Source: Candidatus Gastranaerophilales bacterium
GTDB taxonomy: Bacteria; Cyanobacteriota; Vampirovibrionia; Gastranaerophilales; Gastranaerophilaceae
Assembly: GCA_944323725.1 (NCBI GenBank)
Contig: CALUTP010000026.1
Span: 1 to 53,202 of the forward strand
DNA length: 53,202 nucleotides
Direction: 5' to 3'
The notes under the pieces are model-generated. The model was not told the origin of the DNA. It worked only from the letters and a program-made list of their open reading frames with translations, and did not search any database. Below, piece by piece: positions 9,378 through 16,502 of the stretch. Positions within the stretch are counted from its first letter, which is position 1. Every line of letters begins with the position of its first letter. Made by a program: the position numbers and the translations under genes.

Positions 9378-10311
9378 TGAAATAACCCTCCTTCATTCGT
9401 TTTAAAATAGAAATTATTTCATCCCTTACTGATTGAGGATAAAGTACCTTACAAGAAAGACCTAATGATAAGACTCTTTGTTTTAACATGAATGGATTTG
9501 ATGTAGTCATTTCTACTATAATGCTATTTTCATTAATTTGAACAATTTTTTCATTATCATTTAACTTAAACTCTGAAACCTTTGTCCTTACTTCATAACC
9601 AACTACAATTTCTTCTGGAGGCACTATTTTTTCTTTTATTAGCTTTACGTCAACTATTTTCTTTATTCTAGAAATAGGTAAAAAAGTGTATTGATTATAT
9701 TCTATGCTTGTCCCATATAAATAAAGTTTATTATTATTAAAACCGACCTTATCTGTAAATATTTCCATTAATTTTTCACCTGAACGTGGAGAATTATATA
9801 AAATTGTTATTTGCTTTTGCTTAGCTGAACATAGCAGCAATTCCTCTAACAATTGAACATCTAATCCATATATAGGTGAAACTTTTTCAATTGCCTCTTT
9901 TAAATCATTATTTCGAAGCTGATTAGCTAACTTATATAAAAACTTTTCTAATATAATCAGTTCTTTTAACTCAATATTTTTAGAAACAGCTTTATATACC
10001 TTTGTAATACTCTTAATCTGGTCATTTGAAAGAGAAAGCTCAAAAGGGTGGGATATCATTCTATATCTTGAGCCATCTGACTTTTTTGCTCTTATAATCT
10101 CACATCCTGCCATCCGCAAAGATGTTAGATAAACCCTTAATGTATCTATAGAAATTGATTCCTTAATATATTCATGTTTCTCAAAATATTCTTTGATTTC
10201 CTGATAAGATTTTGGGGATTCTAACAAAAGTGAAAATACCAAAAGAGATTTGAAGCCGGTAAAAGACATCAAATTATAAGTAACCTTATTACTCTTCATA
10301 AATTCTTTCAT
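9370..10311 (-). CDS. WYL-domain transcriptional regulator (first of a pair)
   Basis: A 313-residue paralogue of the gene that follows it. Residues about 20-80 form the predicted DNA-binding winged helix (FKSLLVFSLLLESPKSYQEI...LRVYLTSLRMAGCEI). The WYL-type domain covers about 160-225 (KQITILYNSPRSGEK...KLYLYGTSIEYNQYTFLPISRIKKI), and a C-terminal beta-rich WCX-like region follows. WYL domains are thought to sense ligands, possibly single-stranded DNA ends or nucleotides. The ATG is at 10311 with AAAGGATAG upstream and a -10-like TATAAA further up. It leads a probable transcript of itself, the second WYL gene, dnaE and the 145-residue gene. Confidence 0.82.
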   Translation of the reverse strand: MKEFMKSNKVTYNLMSFTGFKSLLVFSLLLESPKSYQEIKEYFEKHEYIKESISIDTLRVYLTSLRMAGCEIIRAKKSDGSRYRMISHPFELSLSNDQIKSITKVYKAVSKNIELKELIILEKFLYKLANQLRNNDLKEAIEKVSPIYGLDVQLLEELLLCSAKQKQITILYNSPRSGEKLMEIFTDKVGFNNNKLYLYGTSIEYNQYTFLPISRIKKIVDVKLIKEKIVPPEEIVVGYEVRTKVSEFKLNDNEKIVQINENSIIVEMTTSNPFMLKQRVLSLGLSCKVLYPQSVRDEIISILKRMKEGYFIG

Positions 10312-10559
10312 AAAGCTATCCTTTATTTAATTTTATAATAAAATTCTAAAAATTACCATAACAGCATAATCCTTTATTAATCTATCGACAAAAAAGCATG
10401 ACAAATAGCTTCGTAGGGAAAAAAATTTGTCAACCAAAAATTAGTGAAATTTTTACGTAATTTCATTAAAAAAACTTCATTAAGATTTAAGAACTTGAAT
10501 TTTTTATTATTAATACAAGGGGCATGGTCAATTGTAAAAAATAATTAATTTTTTTTTGC

Positions 10560-10588
10560 TTGTCAACTAATTTACTTAGTTTTACATT
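10560..10588 (+). promoter_or_regulatory. Candidate promoter upstream of a possible structured RNA
   Basis: A -35 TTGTCA (10560-10565) and a -10 TACATT (10583-10588) are separated by 17 bases. Transcription would start near 10595, exactly where the first predicted helix (TGTGGA/TCCACA) begins. The -10 matches the consensus at only four of six positions. Confidence 0.45.
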
Positions 10589-10699
10589 AATAGATGTGGA
10601 GAGCAAAAAATAAAATTTAAATTATCCACAAGAATATATCCGGTTACCGGATTGGGGAGATTTGGATACACACAATAAGGACAGTAAGAAAAAGAGGTG

Positions 10700-10747
10700 A
10701 TGGCTAACAGCAGTCCTAAGAGGAGAAAAAAAAAAGATAAAAAATAA
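10700..10747 (+). CDS. Possible 15-residue basic peptide
   Basis: An ATG frame encodes MANSSPKRRKKKDKK and stops at TAA. GAGG (10694-10697) is present but only 2 bases from the ATG, closer than is normal for initiation. The composition resembles a tiny ribosome-associated or RNA-binding basic peptide, but an A-rich sequence gives Lys codons by chance. It sits inside the candidate structured RNA. Confidence 0.2.
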   Translation: MANSSPKRRKKKDKK

Positions 10748-10909
10748 CAAAAAGTTTAAATAACTTGAGGTGTACTGCAATAAATAAAAAGATTAGGGAT
10801 ATTTATTTTTATTAAAAAATTTAAAGGTTAAATTTAAGTATTTAAATATCAAAATTAAAAAGTTTTATGGCGGAGTATTTGGGGATTTAGTTTTTTTAAA
10901 AAGTTTACT

Positions 10910-10929
10910 GCTTGTGAATATTCACAAGC
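10910..10929 (+). promoter_or_regulatory. 20-base perfect palindrome before anmK
   Basis: GCTTGTGAATATTCACAAGC is a perfect inverted repeat ending 14 bases before the anmK ATG. With four following T it could be a weak terminator or attenuator. As DNA it could be an operator, and each half (ATATTCACA) differs from a DnaA box by one base. anmK has no clear ribosome binding site behind it. Confidence 0.5.
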
Positions 10930-10943
10930 TTTTGGGTTAAAAA

Positions 10944-12071
10944 ATGCAAGAATTAGAGAATAAAAAAATAATATCACTTATGTCAGGAACATCATGCGAC
11001 AGCATAGATGCTGGACTGTGTATTGTGCATCCAGACTTAAGTTGTGAACTTATTCAGGGGATTAACTACAAATATCCTGAACATATTCGCTCAAAAATTT
11101 TTCAATTATTTTCAGGTAATGCTTCTATAAAAGATGTTTGCCAAATGAATTTTGCAATAGGACACTGTTTTGCTGATGCTTGTAATGTATTAATTTCAGA
11201 ACACGGCAAACCTGATTTTATTTCAAGTCATGGTCAGACAATTTATCATTTCCCTTTTGATGAAAAACTTGATGATATAAATTTAAAAAGTACACTTCAA
11301 ATAGGAGAAAGTTCAGTAATTGCAAAAGAAACAGGATGTTTAACAATATCAAATTTCAGAGAAGCAGACATTGCCTGTGGAGGTGAAGGAGCACCTCTTG
11401 TATGTTTTGCTGACGAAAAATGGTTCAAAAAAACAGGTAAAAATATTGCAGTACAAAATATTGGAGGGATTTCAAACGTCACAGTCATATCGCACTCTCA
11501 TCCCACATTCGGATTTGACAATGGACTTGGGAATATTATGATTGACTACTGCATGCAAAAATTTTATAACAAACCTTATGATAAAGATGGAGAAATTGCA
11601 AAGTCTGGGAATATTTCATCTAGCTGGCTTGACTGCCTTATACAGGATGAATATTATTTTAAAAATCCTCCAAAAACCACAGGCAGAGAATATTTTTCTC
11701 CACAGTATATTGAAAATGCTCTCAGATTTGCACCTGAAAATCCTGCAGACATTATAGCAACTGTAACGGCTCTAACGGCAAAGACAATTGCTCAATCTTA
11801 TGAAAGATTTATTTATCCTGATATTGACATAGAAGAAGTAATAATAGGCGGGGGCGGAGCTTTTAATCCTCAATTAATGAAATATTTGAGAAAGTATTTA
11901 CCAGACGAAATAAAACTAAAAACGCATGAAGATTATGGAATTTCAAATAATTTTAAAGAGGTCATGGCCTTTGCCCTTCTTGGATATTGTTGCTATTATG
12001 GCATTCCCAACAACTTACCAGAATGCACAGGTGCAAAAAAACGAACTGTATTAGGTAAAATAGCTAATTGA
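10944..12071 (+). CDS. anmK: Anhydro-N-acetylmuramic acid kinase
   Basis: AnmK opens the 1,6-anhydro ring of anhydroMurNAc and phosphorylates it to MurNAc-6-P, a cytosolic step of peptidoglycan recycling. The 375 residues match the family (about 370). The ATP loop is MSGTSCDSIDAGL at residues 13-25. Further motifs are ISSHGQTIYHFP, NIGGISNVT, FDNGLGN with the likely catalytic Asp at 192, and the C-terminal EVIIGGGGAFNP. The loop and FDNGLGN differ slightly from the common MSGTSxDG and FDTGPGN. The ATG at 10944 lacks a good ribosome binding site and follows a 20-base palindrome. Together with nanE/nanK at 50-52 kb it suggests amino-sugar recycling, though no MurQ etherase is in the window. Confidence 0.95.
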   Translation: MQELENKKIISLMSGTSCDSIDAGLCIVHPDLSCELIQGINYKYPEHIRSKIFQLFSGNASIKDVCQMNFAIGHCFADACNVLISEHGKPDFISSHGQTIYHFPFDEKLDDINLKSTLQIGESSVIAKETGCLTISNFREADIACGGEGAPLVCFADEKWFKKTGKNIAVQNIGGISNVTVISHSHPTFGFDNGLGNIMIDYCMQKFYNKPYDKDGEIAKSGNISSSWLDCLIQDEYYFKNPPKTTGREYFSPQYIENALRFAPENPADIIATVTALTAKTIAQSYERFIYPDIDIEEVIIGGGGAFNPQLMKYLRKYLPDEIKLKTHEDYGISNNFKEVMAFALLGYCCYYGIPNNLPECTGAKKRTVLGKIAN

Positions 12072-12105
12072 TATATTATCTATTTGTGCTATTATAATAT
12101 TGTTA

Positions 12106-12128
12106 ATTATTGTAAAGCTTACAATAAT
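12106..12128 (+). terminator. Weak hairpin after anmK
   Basis: Arms ATTATTGTAA (12106-12115) and TTACAATAAT (12119-12128) pair perfectly over 10 bp around loop AGC. The stem is AT-rich and the downstream tract (TTGGTTGCAATTATTTTATTTA) is only partly T-rich, so termination may be inefficient. It lies about 35 bases after the anmK stop. Confidence 0.45.
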
Positions 12129-12225
12129 TTGGTTGCAATTATTTTATTTATGAGTTATTAATAAGTATAACCAATCAGCAAATAAAATTTGTTACCCCGA
12201 ACAATTAAATTTAAAAGGAGAAAAT

Positions 12226-12531
12226 ATGAACAATTCAATTAATGCCGTTTCATTCAGTGGTAATATGGCAAAAGCTTATTTACAGAAAAAAGCTAATCAG
12301 CAAGCTCAATTAGTAGCTGAAAAAACTAAGGAAGCAGCTCGTTTTTTAATTAACTCAAACCAAAAAGCTTCTAAAGCTGGAGAATATGTAGCTCCTGGAG
12401 CATACTTCGGCGATGTTCCAACTACACCTAGAATAATCGGACAGAAAAAATCTCTTGAATCTGTAGCACAAGAAACTAAACCTATCGTTGTTATTGATGA
12501 AAATAGACCTTCTATCGACTATTTTGGTTAA
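12226..12531 (+). CDS. Small unknown protein with N-terminal SFSGN tag
   Basis: A 101-residue protein with an excellent ribosome binding site (AAAGGAG, 6-7 bases before ATG), which suggests high expression. Residues 9-13 read SFSGN, the clearest copy of a short tag shared with other unknown proteins in this window. The middle (about 14-52) is an amphipathic Ala/Gln/Lys-rich helix (KAYLQKKANQQAQLVAEKTK). The tail is Pro/Gly-rich and ends SIDYFG. There is no signal peptide or membrane segment. I do not recognise a function. It is a single-gene unit between anmK and the convergent nnrD. Confidence 0.8.
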   Translation: MNNSINAVSFSGNMAKAYLQKKANQQAQLVAEKTKEAARFLINSNQKASKAGEYVAPGAYFGDVPTTPRIIGQKKSLESVAQETKPIVVIDENRPSIDYFG

Positions 12532-12533
12532 TT

Positions 12534-13337
12534 CTAGAGTAAAGTTTTTATAGAATTAGGAATGAACCTGATCAAATCATGAGCTAAAACGCCATATTCG
12601 GTCAGGTCATTTTTTGCCAAATCACCGCAAAGCCCATGCAAATATACTCCTAACTTTGAGGCGTAAAAAATATCACACTTTTGAGCTAAAAGCCCCGCAA
12701 GCATGCCTGCAAGAACATCACCACTACCAGCTTTAGCAAGCGCACTACATCCCGTATTATTTATATATATATCAAAATCTTTAGAACATACCACAGTATT
12801 ATGAGACTTTAAAACCGTAACAGCATTATACATTTTTGAGATTTCCATAGCTGCACCTGTCATATCAGATAATACTTCATCAGTATCAACACCAAGTAAT
12901 CTTGAAGCCTCTTTAGGATGAGGTGTCAATATCGTCTTCGGCGGAAGAGAAATTTTTTTATGAGAAGATAAAATATTCAATCCATCCGCATCAATTATAC
13001 AAGGAACATTTTTAATTTTACTCAAAGTCTCCACAAAAATTGATTCAGCCTCTTTTGTCGTAGAAAGTCCACATCCAATAAGCAAAACATCTGAAGTTTG
13101 CAAATGCTTATATATTTCTTGTAATGGTACAAATACTATATTTTGAGTTTGAGCAGCAACTGCATCAATAACTCGCTCACTAGAAGCTAGAAAAACATAT
13201 CCGCAACCAATTTTCAAAGCTGACAGACTCGACAAAAGCGCAGCCCCTGGCATATAATCTGAGCCTGAAATATTTAAGACTTTACCAAAAGTTCCTTTAT
13301 GAGAATTTTGAAGTCTTTCTGGCATTTTAAAGTCCAT
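12534..13337 (-). CDS. nnrD: ADP-dependent NAD(P)H-hydrate dehydratase
   Basis: Repairs hydrated NAD(P)H (NADHX/NADPHX) by ADP-dependent dehydration. The 267 residues form a single ribokinase-like YjeF C-terminal (carb_kinase) domain. The start HKGTFGKVLNISGS is followed by DADGLN, LTPHPKEASRLLG and the anion-hole/catalytic motif AGSGDVLAGMLAGLLAQ near residue 207. The N-terminal epimerase domain (NnrE) found fused in E. coli is absent and is not in the window. ATG 13337 has GAGGTAA upstream and overlaps the trmL end by 11 bases, so it is the last gene of the run from 16338. Confidence 0.93.
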   Translation of the reverse strand: MDFKMPERLQNSHKGTFGKVLNISGSDYMPGAALLSSLSALKIGCGYVFLASSERVIDAVAAQTQNIVFVPLQEIYKHLQTSDVLLIGCGLSTTKEAESIFVETLSKIKNVPCIIDADGLNILSSHKKISLPPKTILTPHPKEASRLLGVDTDEVLSDMTGAAMEISKMYNAVTVLKSHNTVVCSKDFDIYINNTGCSALAKAGSGDVLAGMLAGLLAQKCDIFYASKLGVYLHGLCGDLAKNDLTEYGVLAHDLIRFIPNSIKTLL

Positions 13338-13776
13338 TTTGTCTTATTACCTCATATGCTACAATTGCAACTGAATTAGATAAATTTAAACTTCTTTGAC
13401 CTTCTTTCATTGGAATAGTGAGAGCATTTTTATCCTTTACATATACATCAGGCAACCCTCTAGTTTCAGGTCCAAATACAATAAAATCACCCTCCTGAAA
13501 TTTGATATCTGTATATACTCGTTTTGTTTTAGTTGTCAGATAATAAAAATTAGCATCTTTATTAGCTTCGAACAATTCCTCCATTGTATCAACTTTATGC
13601 AAATCTACACTATCCCAGTAGTCTAATCCTGCTCGTTTAGTATATTTACTCGACAAAGAAAAACCAAGTTTACCTACCAAATATAACGAAGCTCCAGTAC
13701 ATGCACACAACCTTGCAATATTTCCTGTATTTTGAGGAATTTCAGGTTCATAAAGTACAATATTTAACTTACTCAT
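13327..13776 (-). CDS. trmL: tRNA (cytidine/uridine-34 2'-O)-methyltransferase
   Basis: A SPOUT-class methyltransferase that 2'-O-methylates the wobble base of certain leucine tRNAs. The 149 residues from ATG 13776 give MSKLNIVLYEPEIPQNTGNI, the usual TrmL N terminus. The family knot motifs are present: LVGKLGF, FGPETRGLP near 100, and LNLSNSVAIVAYE near the C terminus. The frame stays open further upstream to 13854, but that extension lies inside the preceding gene and is hydrophobic, so I reject it. The chosen start overlaps the phosphatidyltransferase end by 8 bases, indicating translational coupling. Confidence 0.94.
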   Translation of the reverse strand: MSKLNIVLYEPEIPQNTGNIARLCACTGASLYLVGKLGFSLSSKYTKRAGLDYWDSVDLHKVDTMEELFEANKDANFYYLTTKTKRVYTDIKFQEGDFIVFGPETRGLPDVYVKDKNALTIPMKEGQRSLNLSNSVAIVAYEVIRQNGL

Positions 13777-14395
13777 TTTCTGCCTTTTTAAATAAATCAG
13801 CACTTTCAAAAATAACAGGTAATGCTCTAATAACACAAAACAAAATTGCAACAAATGCTAAAACTTGAGCAATTGCAGGCAAATTTATTAATGCAAATAC
13901 TGGATAACCTGCGACATGTGAAAGGATTAACAGCATAAAAGCTGCAACTTTAGCTACAGCATAACTTATACGCATGAATTTTGAAGCACAAATGAATTTA
14001 CCCAATTCTGACTTTTGCATAGTCTTTTCTCCAAAAGCTGTATATCCTTGTGATAACGCTACACTTCTAATCCCATCAGTTACAAAAGCTCTGGTAACAC
14101 AAATTAAAGGAAAAGCAATATTAACCCATCCCAAAACTGCAAAAGCAACCCAATAAGTGACCTCAACAATTCTATCACCCATAATATCTAAAACAGAACC
14201 CAAATCAGAGGATTGATTAAACTTTCTTGCAATATAACCATCTAATCCATCCATAGAAAAAGCTATTATAGTCAATATAAAAGCCCAAATAAAGTTTGAA
14301 TCCGAAGGCTCAAATAGTAAAGCAACTGCAGCAAATGCAACAAAAATTCTACTTATGGATACAATATTTGCAAGATTGTTCTTTATACTAATCAT
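13769..14395 (-). CDS. CDP-alcohol phosphatidyltransferase
   Basis: An integral membrane enzyme that transfers a phosphatidyl-type group from a CDP-alcohol to an acceptor hydroxyl. The signature D-x2-D-G-x2-A-R-x8-G-x3-D-x3-D is complete within DGLDGYIARKFNQSSDLGSVLDIMGD (residues about 49-74); its aspartates bind the metal ions. About five or six membrane helices are predicted over 208 residues. It is the size of PgsA (phosphatidylglycerophosphate synthase), but neighbours are a glycosyltransferase and a Gfo/Idh oxidoreductase, so a sugar- or inositol-linked acceptor is possible. A clear AAGGAGA ribosome binding site precedes ATG 14395. Confidence 0.85.
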   Translation of the reverse strand: MISIKNNLANIVSISRIFVAFAAVALLFEPSDSNFIWAFILTIIAFSMDGLDGYIARKFNQSSDLGSVLDIMGDRIVEVTYWVAFAVLGWVNIAFPLICVTRAFVTDGIRSVALSQGYTAFGEKTMQKSELGKFICASKFMRISYAVAKVAAFMLLILSHVAGYPVFALINLPAIAQVLAFVAILFCVIRALPVIFESADLFKKAENE

Positions 14396-14404
14396 CTTAT
14401 CTCC

Positions 14405-15403
14405 TTACTTTTTAGTTCTTGAAAGTGCAAAATTAACTTCATCTAAATTTTTTATTCTATCGCCAAGCATAATTTTCTCAGCCTGCTCTAAAATTGTTGT
14501 AACCATGAAGCCGTTATCACCATCAGAACGGGCTTTTTTACCGCTTTCACAACAACTAATAAAATGCTGACACTCAAGTTTTAATGGTTCAATTTCTAGG
14601 TAATCCAAACTTATATTTTTAGAATTATCTTTTACAAAATTATCGAAAATAACAAGTTTATTTTCTGCTACAGTATCATCAAGAATTGCGGTCGATTTAG
14701 TACCTCTTACAAGCAACTGAACATGCTTTTTAGGGGTAATCCAACTGTCAGAAATTTGGCCAATCATACCATCTTCAAATTCTATACTTATGTGAGTTAT
14801 ATCCATAATATCATTTCTTTCAGAAGAACACCCAACAGCAGAAATTATTCTTACAGGATCTTTACCTGTCACATAACTCATCATAGAAACATCATGAGGA
14901 GCTAAATCCCACATGACACTTCTATCATTTTTGAAAAAGTTAACATTTAATCTATCACTTTGAGCATATACAATATCTCCAAGTTCACCTTCTTCTATTA
15001 ACATTTTTAATCTATTAACCGCTGGATGATACAAAAGAAGATGCCCGACCATTAATACAAGACCTTTTTCATGAGCAAGCTCCGTTAAATCCTTAGCCTC
15101 CTGAGCTACTGTAGAAATAGGCTTTTCTACATATACATTTTTTCCAGCCTCTAACATAGCCTTAACAACTTTGTAATGGGTATGACTTGGTGTAACAACG
15201 GCAACTGCAGTAATTTCTGAATTTTTAATGATTTCATTAAAATCATTTGTTGTTTTAACACCTGGATACTGCTCTCTTACTTTTTCAAGATTACTTTCAT
15301 CCAAATCACAAACAATTTCTAGAACATTTAAATTATAAAAATTTCTAACAATATTTCGGCCCCACACGCCACAGCCAATAACAGCAATTTTTTGTTGTTT
15401 CAT
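14405..15403 (-). CDS. Gfo/Idh/MocA-family oxidoreductase
   Basis: An NAD(P)-dependent sugar or cyclitol dehydrogenase-like enzyme of 332 residues. The N-terminal Rossmann fold starts KIAVIGCGVWGRNIVRNF (residues about 5-22). The conserved VEKPIS motif lies near residue 94, with its Lys likely catalytic. The C-terminal alpha/beta substrate domain holds WDLAPHDVSMM, where the Asp-x-x-x-His-Asp pattern is typical of the family. The substrate cannot be named; close relatives act on UDP-sugar or inositol-type substrates in surface glycan synthesis. It lies 9 bases upstream of the phosphatidyltransferase in the same run. The ribosome binding site is AAGGGAT. Confidence 0.85.
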   Translation of the reverse strand: MKQQKIAVIGCGVWGRNIVRNFYNLNVLEIVCDLDESNLEKVREQYPGVKTTNDFNEIIKNSEITAVAVVTPSHTHYKVVKAMLEAGKNVYVEKPISTVAQEAKDLTELAHEKGLVLMVGHLLLYHPAVNRLKMLIEEGELGDIVYAQSDRLNVNFFKNDRSVMWDLAPHDVSMMSYVTGKDPVRIISAVGCSSERNDIMDITHISIEFEDGMIGQISDSWITPKKHVQLLVRGTKSTAILDDTVAENKLVIFDNFVKDNSKNISLDYLEIEPLKLECQHFISCCESGKKARSDGDNGFMVTTILEQAEKIMLGDRIKNLDEVNFALSRTKK

Positions 15404-15489
15404 ACTTATCCCTTAATATTTTGTACTAACTATATATTATTATCATACGCTACACATGCTATTTTGCAAATAATAAATAAGTTTTAACA

Positions 15490-16338
15490 TTATCTTTTTT
15501 GAGCTTCTAAACGAAGCTGATGCATCTGCTCACATCGTTCAAAGAACAAATCTCTATCTTCATCAGGGAAACACCCCGCAAGTTTTTCTAAAAGTTCTCG
15601 CGGAAAATCAGAATCCTTCACCATATAATCCAACATATCATCATCAAGTCTTATAAGACTTCTGTAATTCTTATAAAAAATAGCCTTACACTCAGCTTCA
15701 GCTTTTTCTGGTTCTTGATAAGATTTTTCACCTAACTTATAAGTTGTATAATTTCCATCAAAATATATCCCATTATACTTTTTTAACATTAATCTAATAA
15801 TTAAATCAAATTCTGACAGAATTTTAAATTTTTCATCAAAATAATTTTCTTTTTCCAAAACTGATTTTTTAAAAAACATCGCCTGTCTAGCACATGGCAT
15901 AACCTGAAAAGCATTATGCATAGCCGGCTGAAATAGGAACACAAAGCCGTCAGGATGTCTGCAATAAGCAGGAGAAAAAGAAAAATCTGCATTATTTGCC
16001 TCCATAAGATTTACAACATCCTGAATCGCTGTAATATCATGGAAAAAATCGTCGACACTTATAAAAGCTATATATTTCCCTTTAGCTCGCATTATTCCTT
16101 TATTATATCCATGAAATTTACTAGTATCTTTTTCTGAGAAAAAGTTTAAGTATCCTTTATTTTTGTAATCTTTCAATAAAATATCTGTACCATCAGTTGA
16201 AGCATTATCAATTATAATATGCTCTATTTCTGGATAAGTCTGCATATCAAGGAGATTAACCATCAAATTAAAATCATCAGTCTGTTCTTTATCAATAATA
16301 TTATGTGTAGTTGTAATAATCGTTACTCGCGGATCCAT
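15490..16338 (-). CDS. Family 2 glycosyltransferase
   Basis: A cytoplasmic GT-A-fold glycosyltransferase of 282 residues. The N terminus PRVTIITTTHN is the first Rossmann strand, followed by EHIIIDNASTDGT and the SVDDF motif (residues about 95-99), which holds the DxD-like metal/nucleotide-sugar site. The C-terminal third is helical (ECKAIFYKNYRSL...RDLFFERCEQMHQLRLEAQKR), with no membrane segment. The donor and acceptor are unknown. It is the first gene of the minus-strand run down to nnrD. A good ribosome binding site (GGGAG) and a -10-like TATACT lie upstream. Confidence 0.88.
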   Translation of the reverse strand: MDPRVTIITTTHNIIDKEQTDDFNLMVNLLDMQTYPEIEHIIIDNASTDGTDILLKDYKNKGYLNFFSEKDTSKFHGYNKGIMRAKGKYIAFISVDDFFHDITAIQDVVNLMEANNADFSFSPAYCRHPDGFVFLFQPAMHNAFQVMPCARQAMFFKKSVLEKENYFDEKFKILSEFDLIIRLMLKKYNGIYFDGNYTTYKLGEKSYQEPEKAEAECKAIFYKNYRSLIRLDDDMLDYMVKDSDFPRELLEKLAGCFPDEDRDLFFERCEQMHQLRLEAQKR

Positions 16339-16502
16339 AATTAACTAACTCCCTTTTTTAGAGTATATCACAGAGAAAATAGGAATACTAATTGTTACAA
16401 GATGTAAATTTATCAAGAAAAATTCAACAAAAAACTTTTTTACGAGTTAAAGTGTGAGCAGGTTTATTAGGAGTTAAAGAATAAAAATATAAGGAGGTCA
16501 TC

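Larger units (their letters stand above)
10595..10935 (+). ncRNA. Candidate structured RNA or anmK leader
   Basis: The predicted transcript begins with TGTGGA (10595-10600), which can pair with TCCACA (10625-10630). A hairpin with arms ATCCGG and CCGGAT (10638-10652) comes next. A longer-range helix may form between AGGAC (10678-10682) and GTCCT (10713-10717). It ends with the palindrome at 10910-10929 followed by four T. I could not match it to RNase P RNA, tmRNA, SRP RNA or a known riboswitch by their conserved cores. 6S RNA would be shorter. The call rests on local base-pairing and the promoter only. Confidence 0.35.
10312..10943. other. 632-base stretch without a convincing protein gene
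   Basis: No long open frame exists on either strand. The left half holds the promoter side of the WYL/dnaE transcript. From about 10560 there is a plausible plus-strand promoter, then several short inverted repeats, a perfect DnaA-box match (10622-10630), a 15-codon open frame (10700-10747), a very AT-rich segment (10748-10900) and a 20-base perfect palindrome just before anmK. The simplest reading is a non-coding RNA or a long structured leader of anmK. Confidence 0.5.

Noticed and set aside
10560..10935. RNase P RNA, tmRNA, SRP RNA or 6S RNA
   Set aside because: The conserved cores of the first three are absent (for example the P4 GAGGAAAGUC and the tRNA-like ends), and 6S RNA would be shorter (near 180 nt).
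10312..10943. Origin of replication
   Set aside because: Only one perfect DnaA box, no dnaA or dnaN nearby, and gene strands do not reverse as a whole here. Kept only as a low-interest finding.
13777..13854. 26-codon N-terminal extension of TrmL
   Set aside because: It lies within the phosphatidyltransferase gene, is hydrophobic, and does not match the family start.
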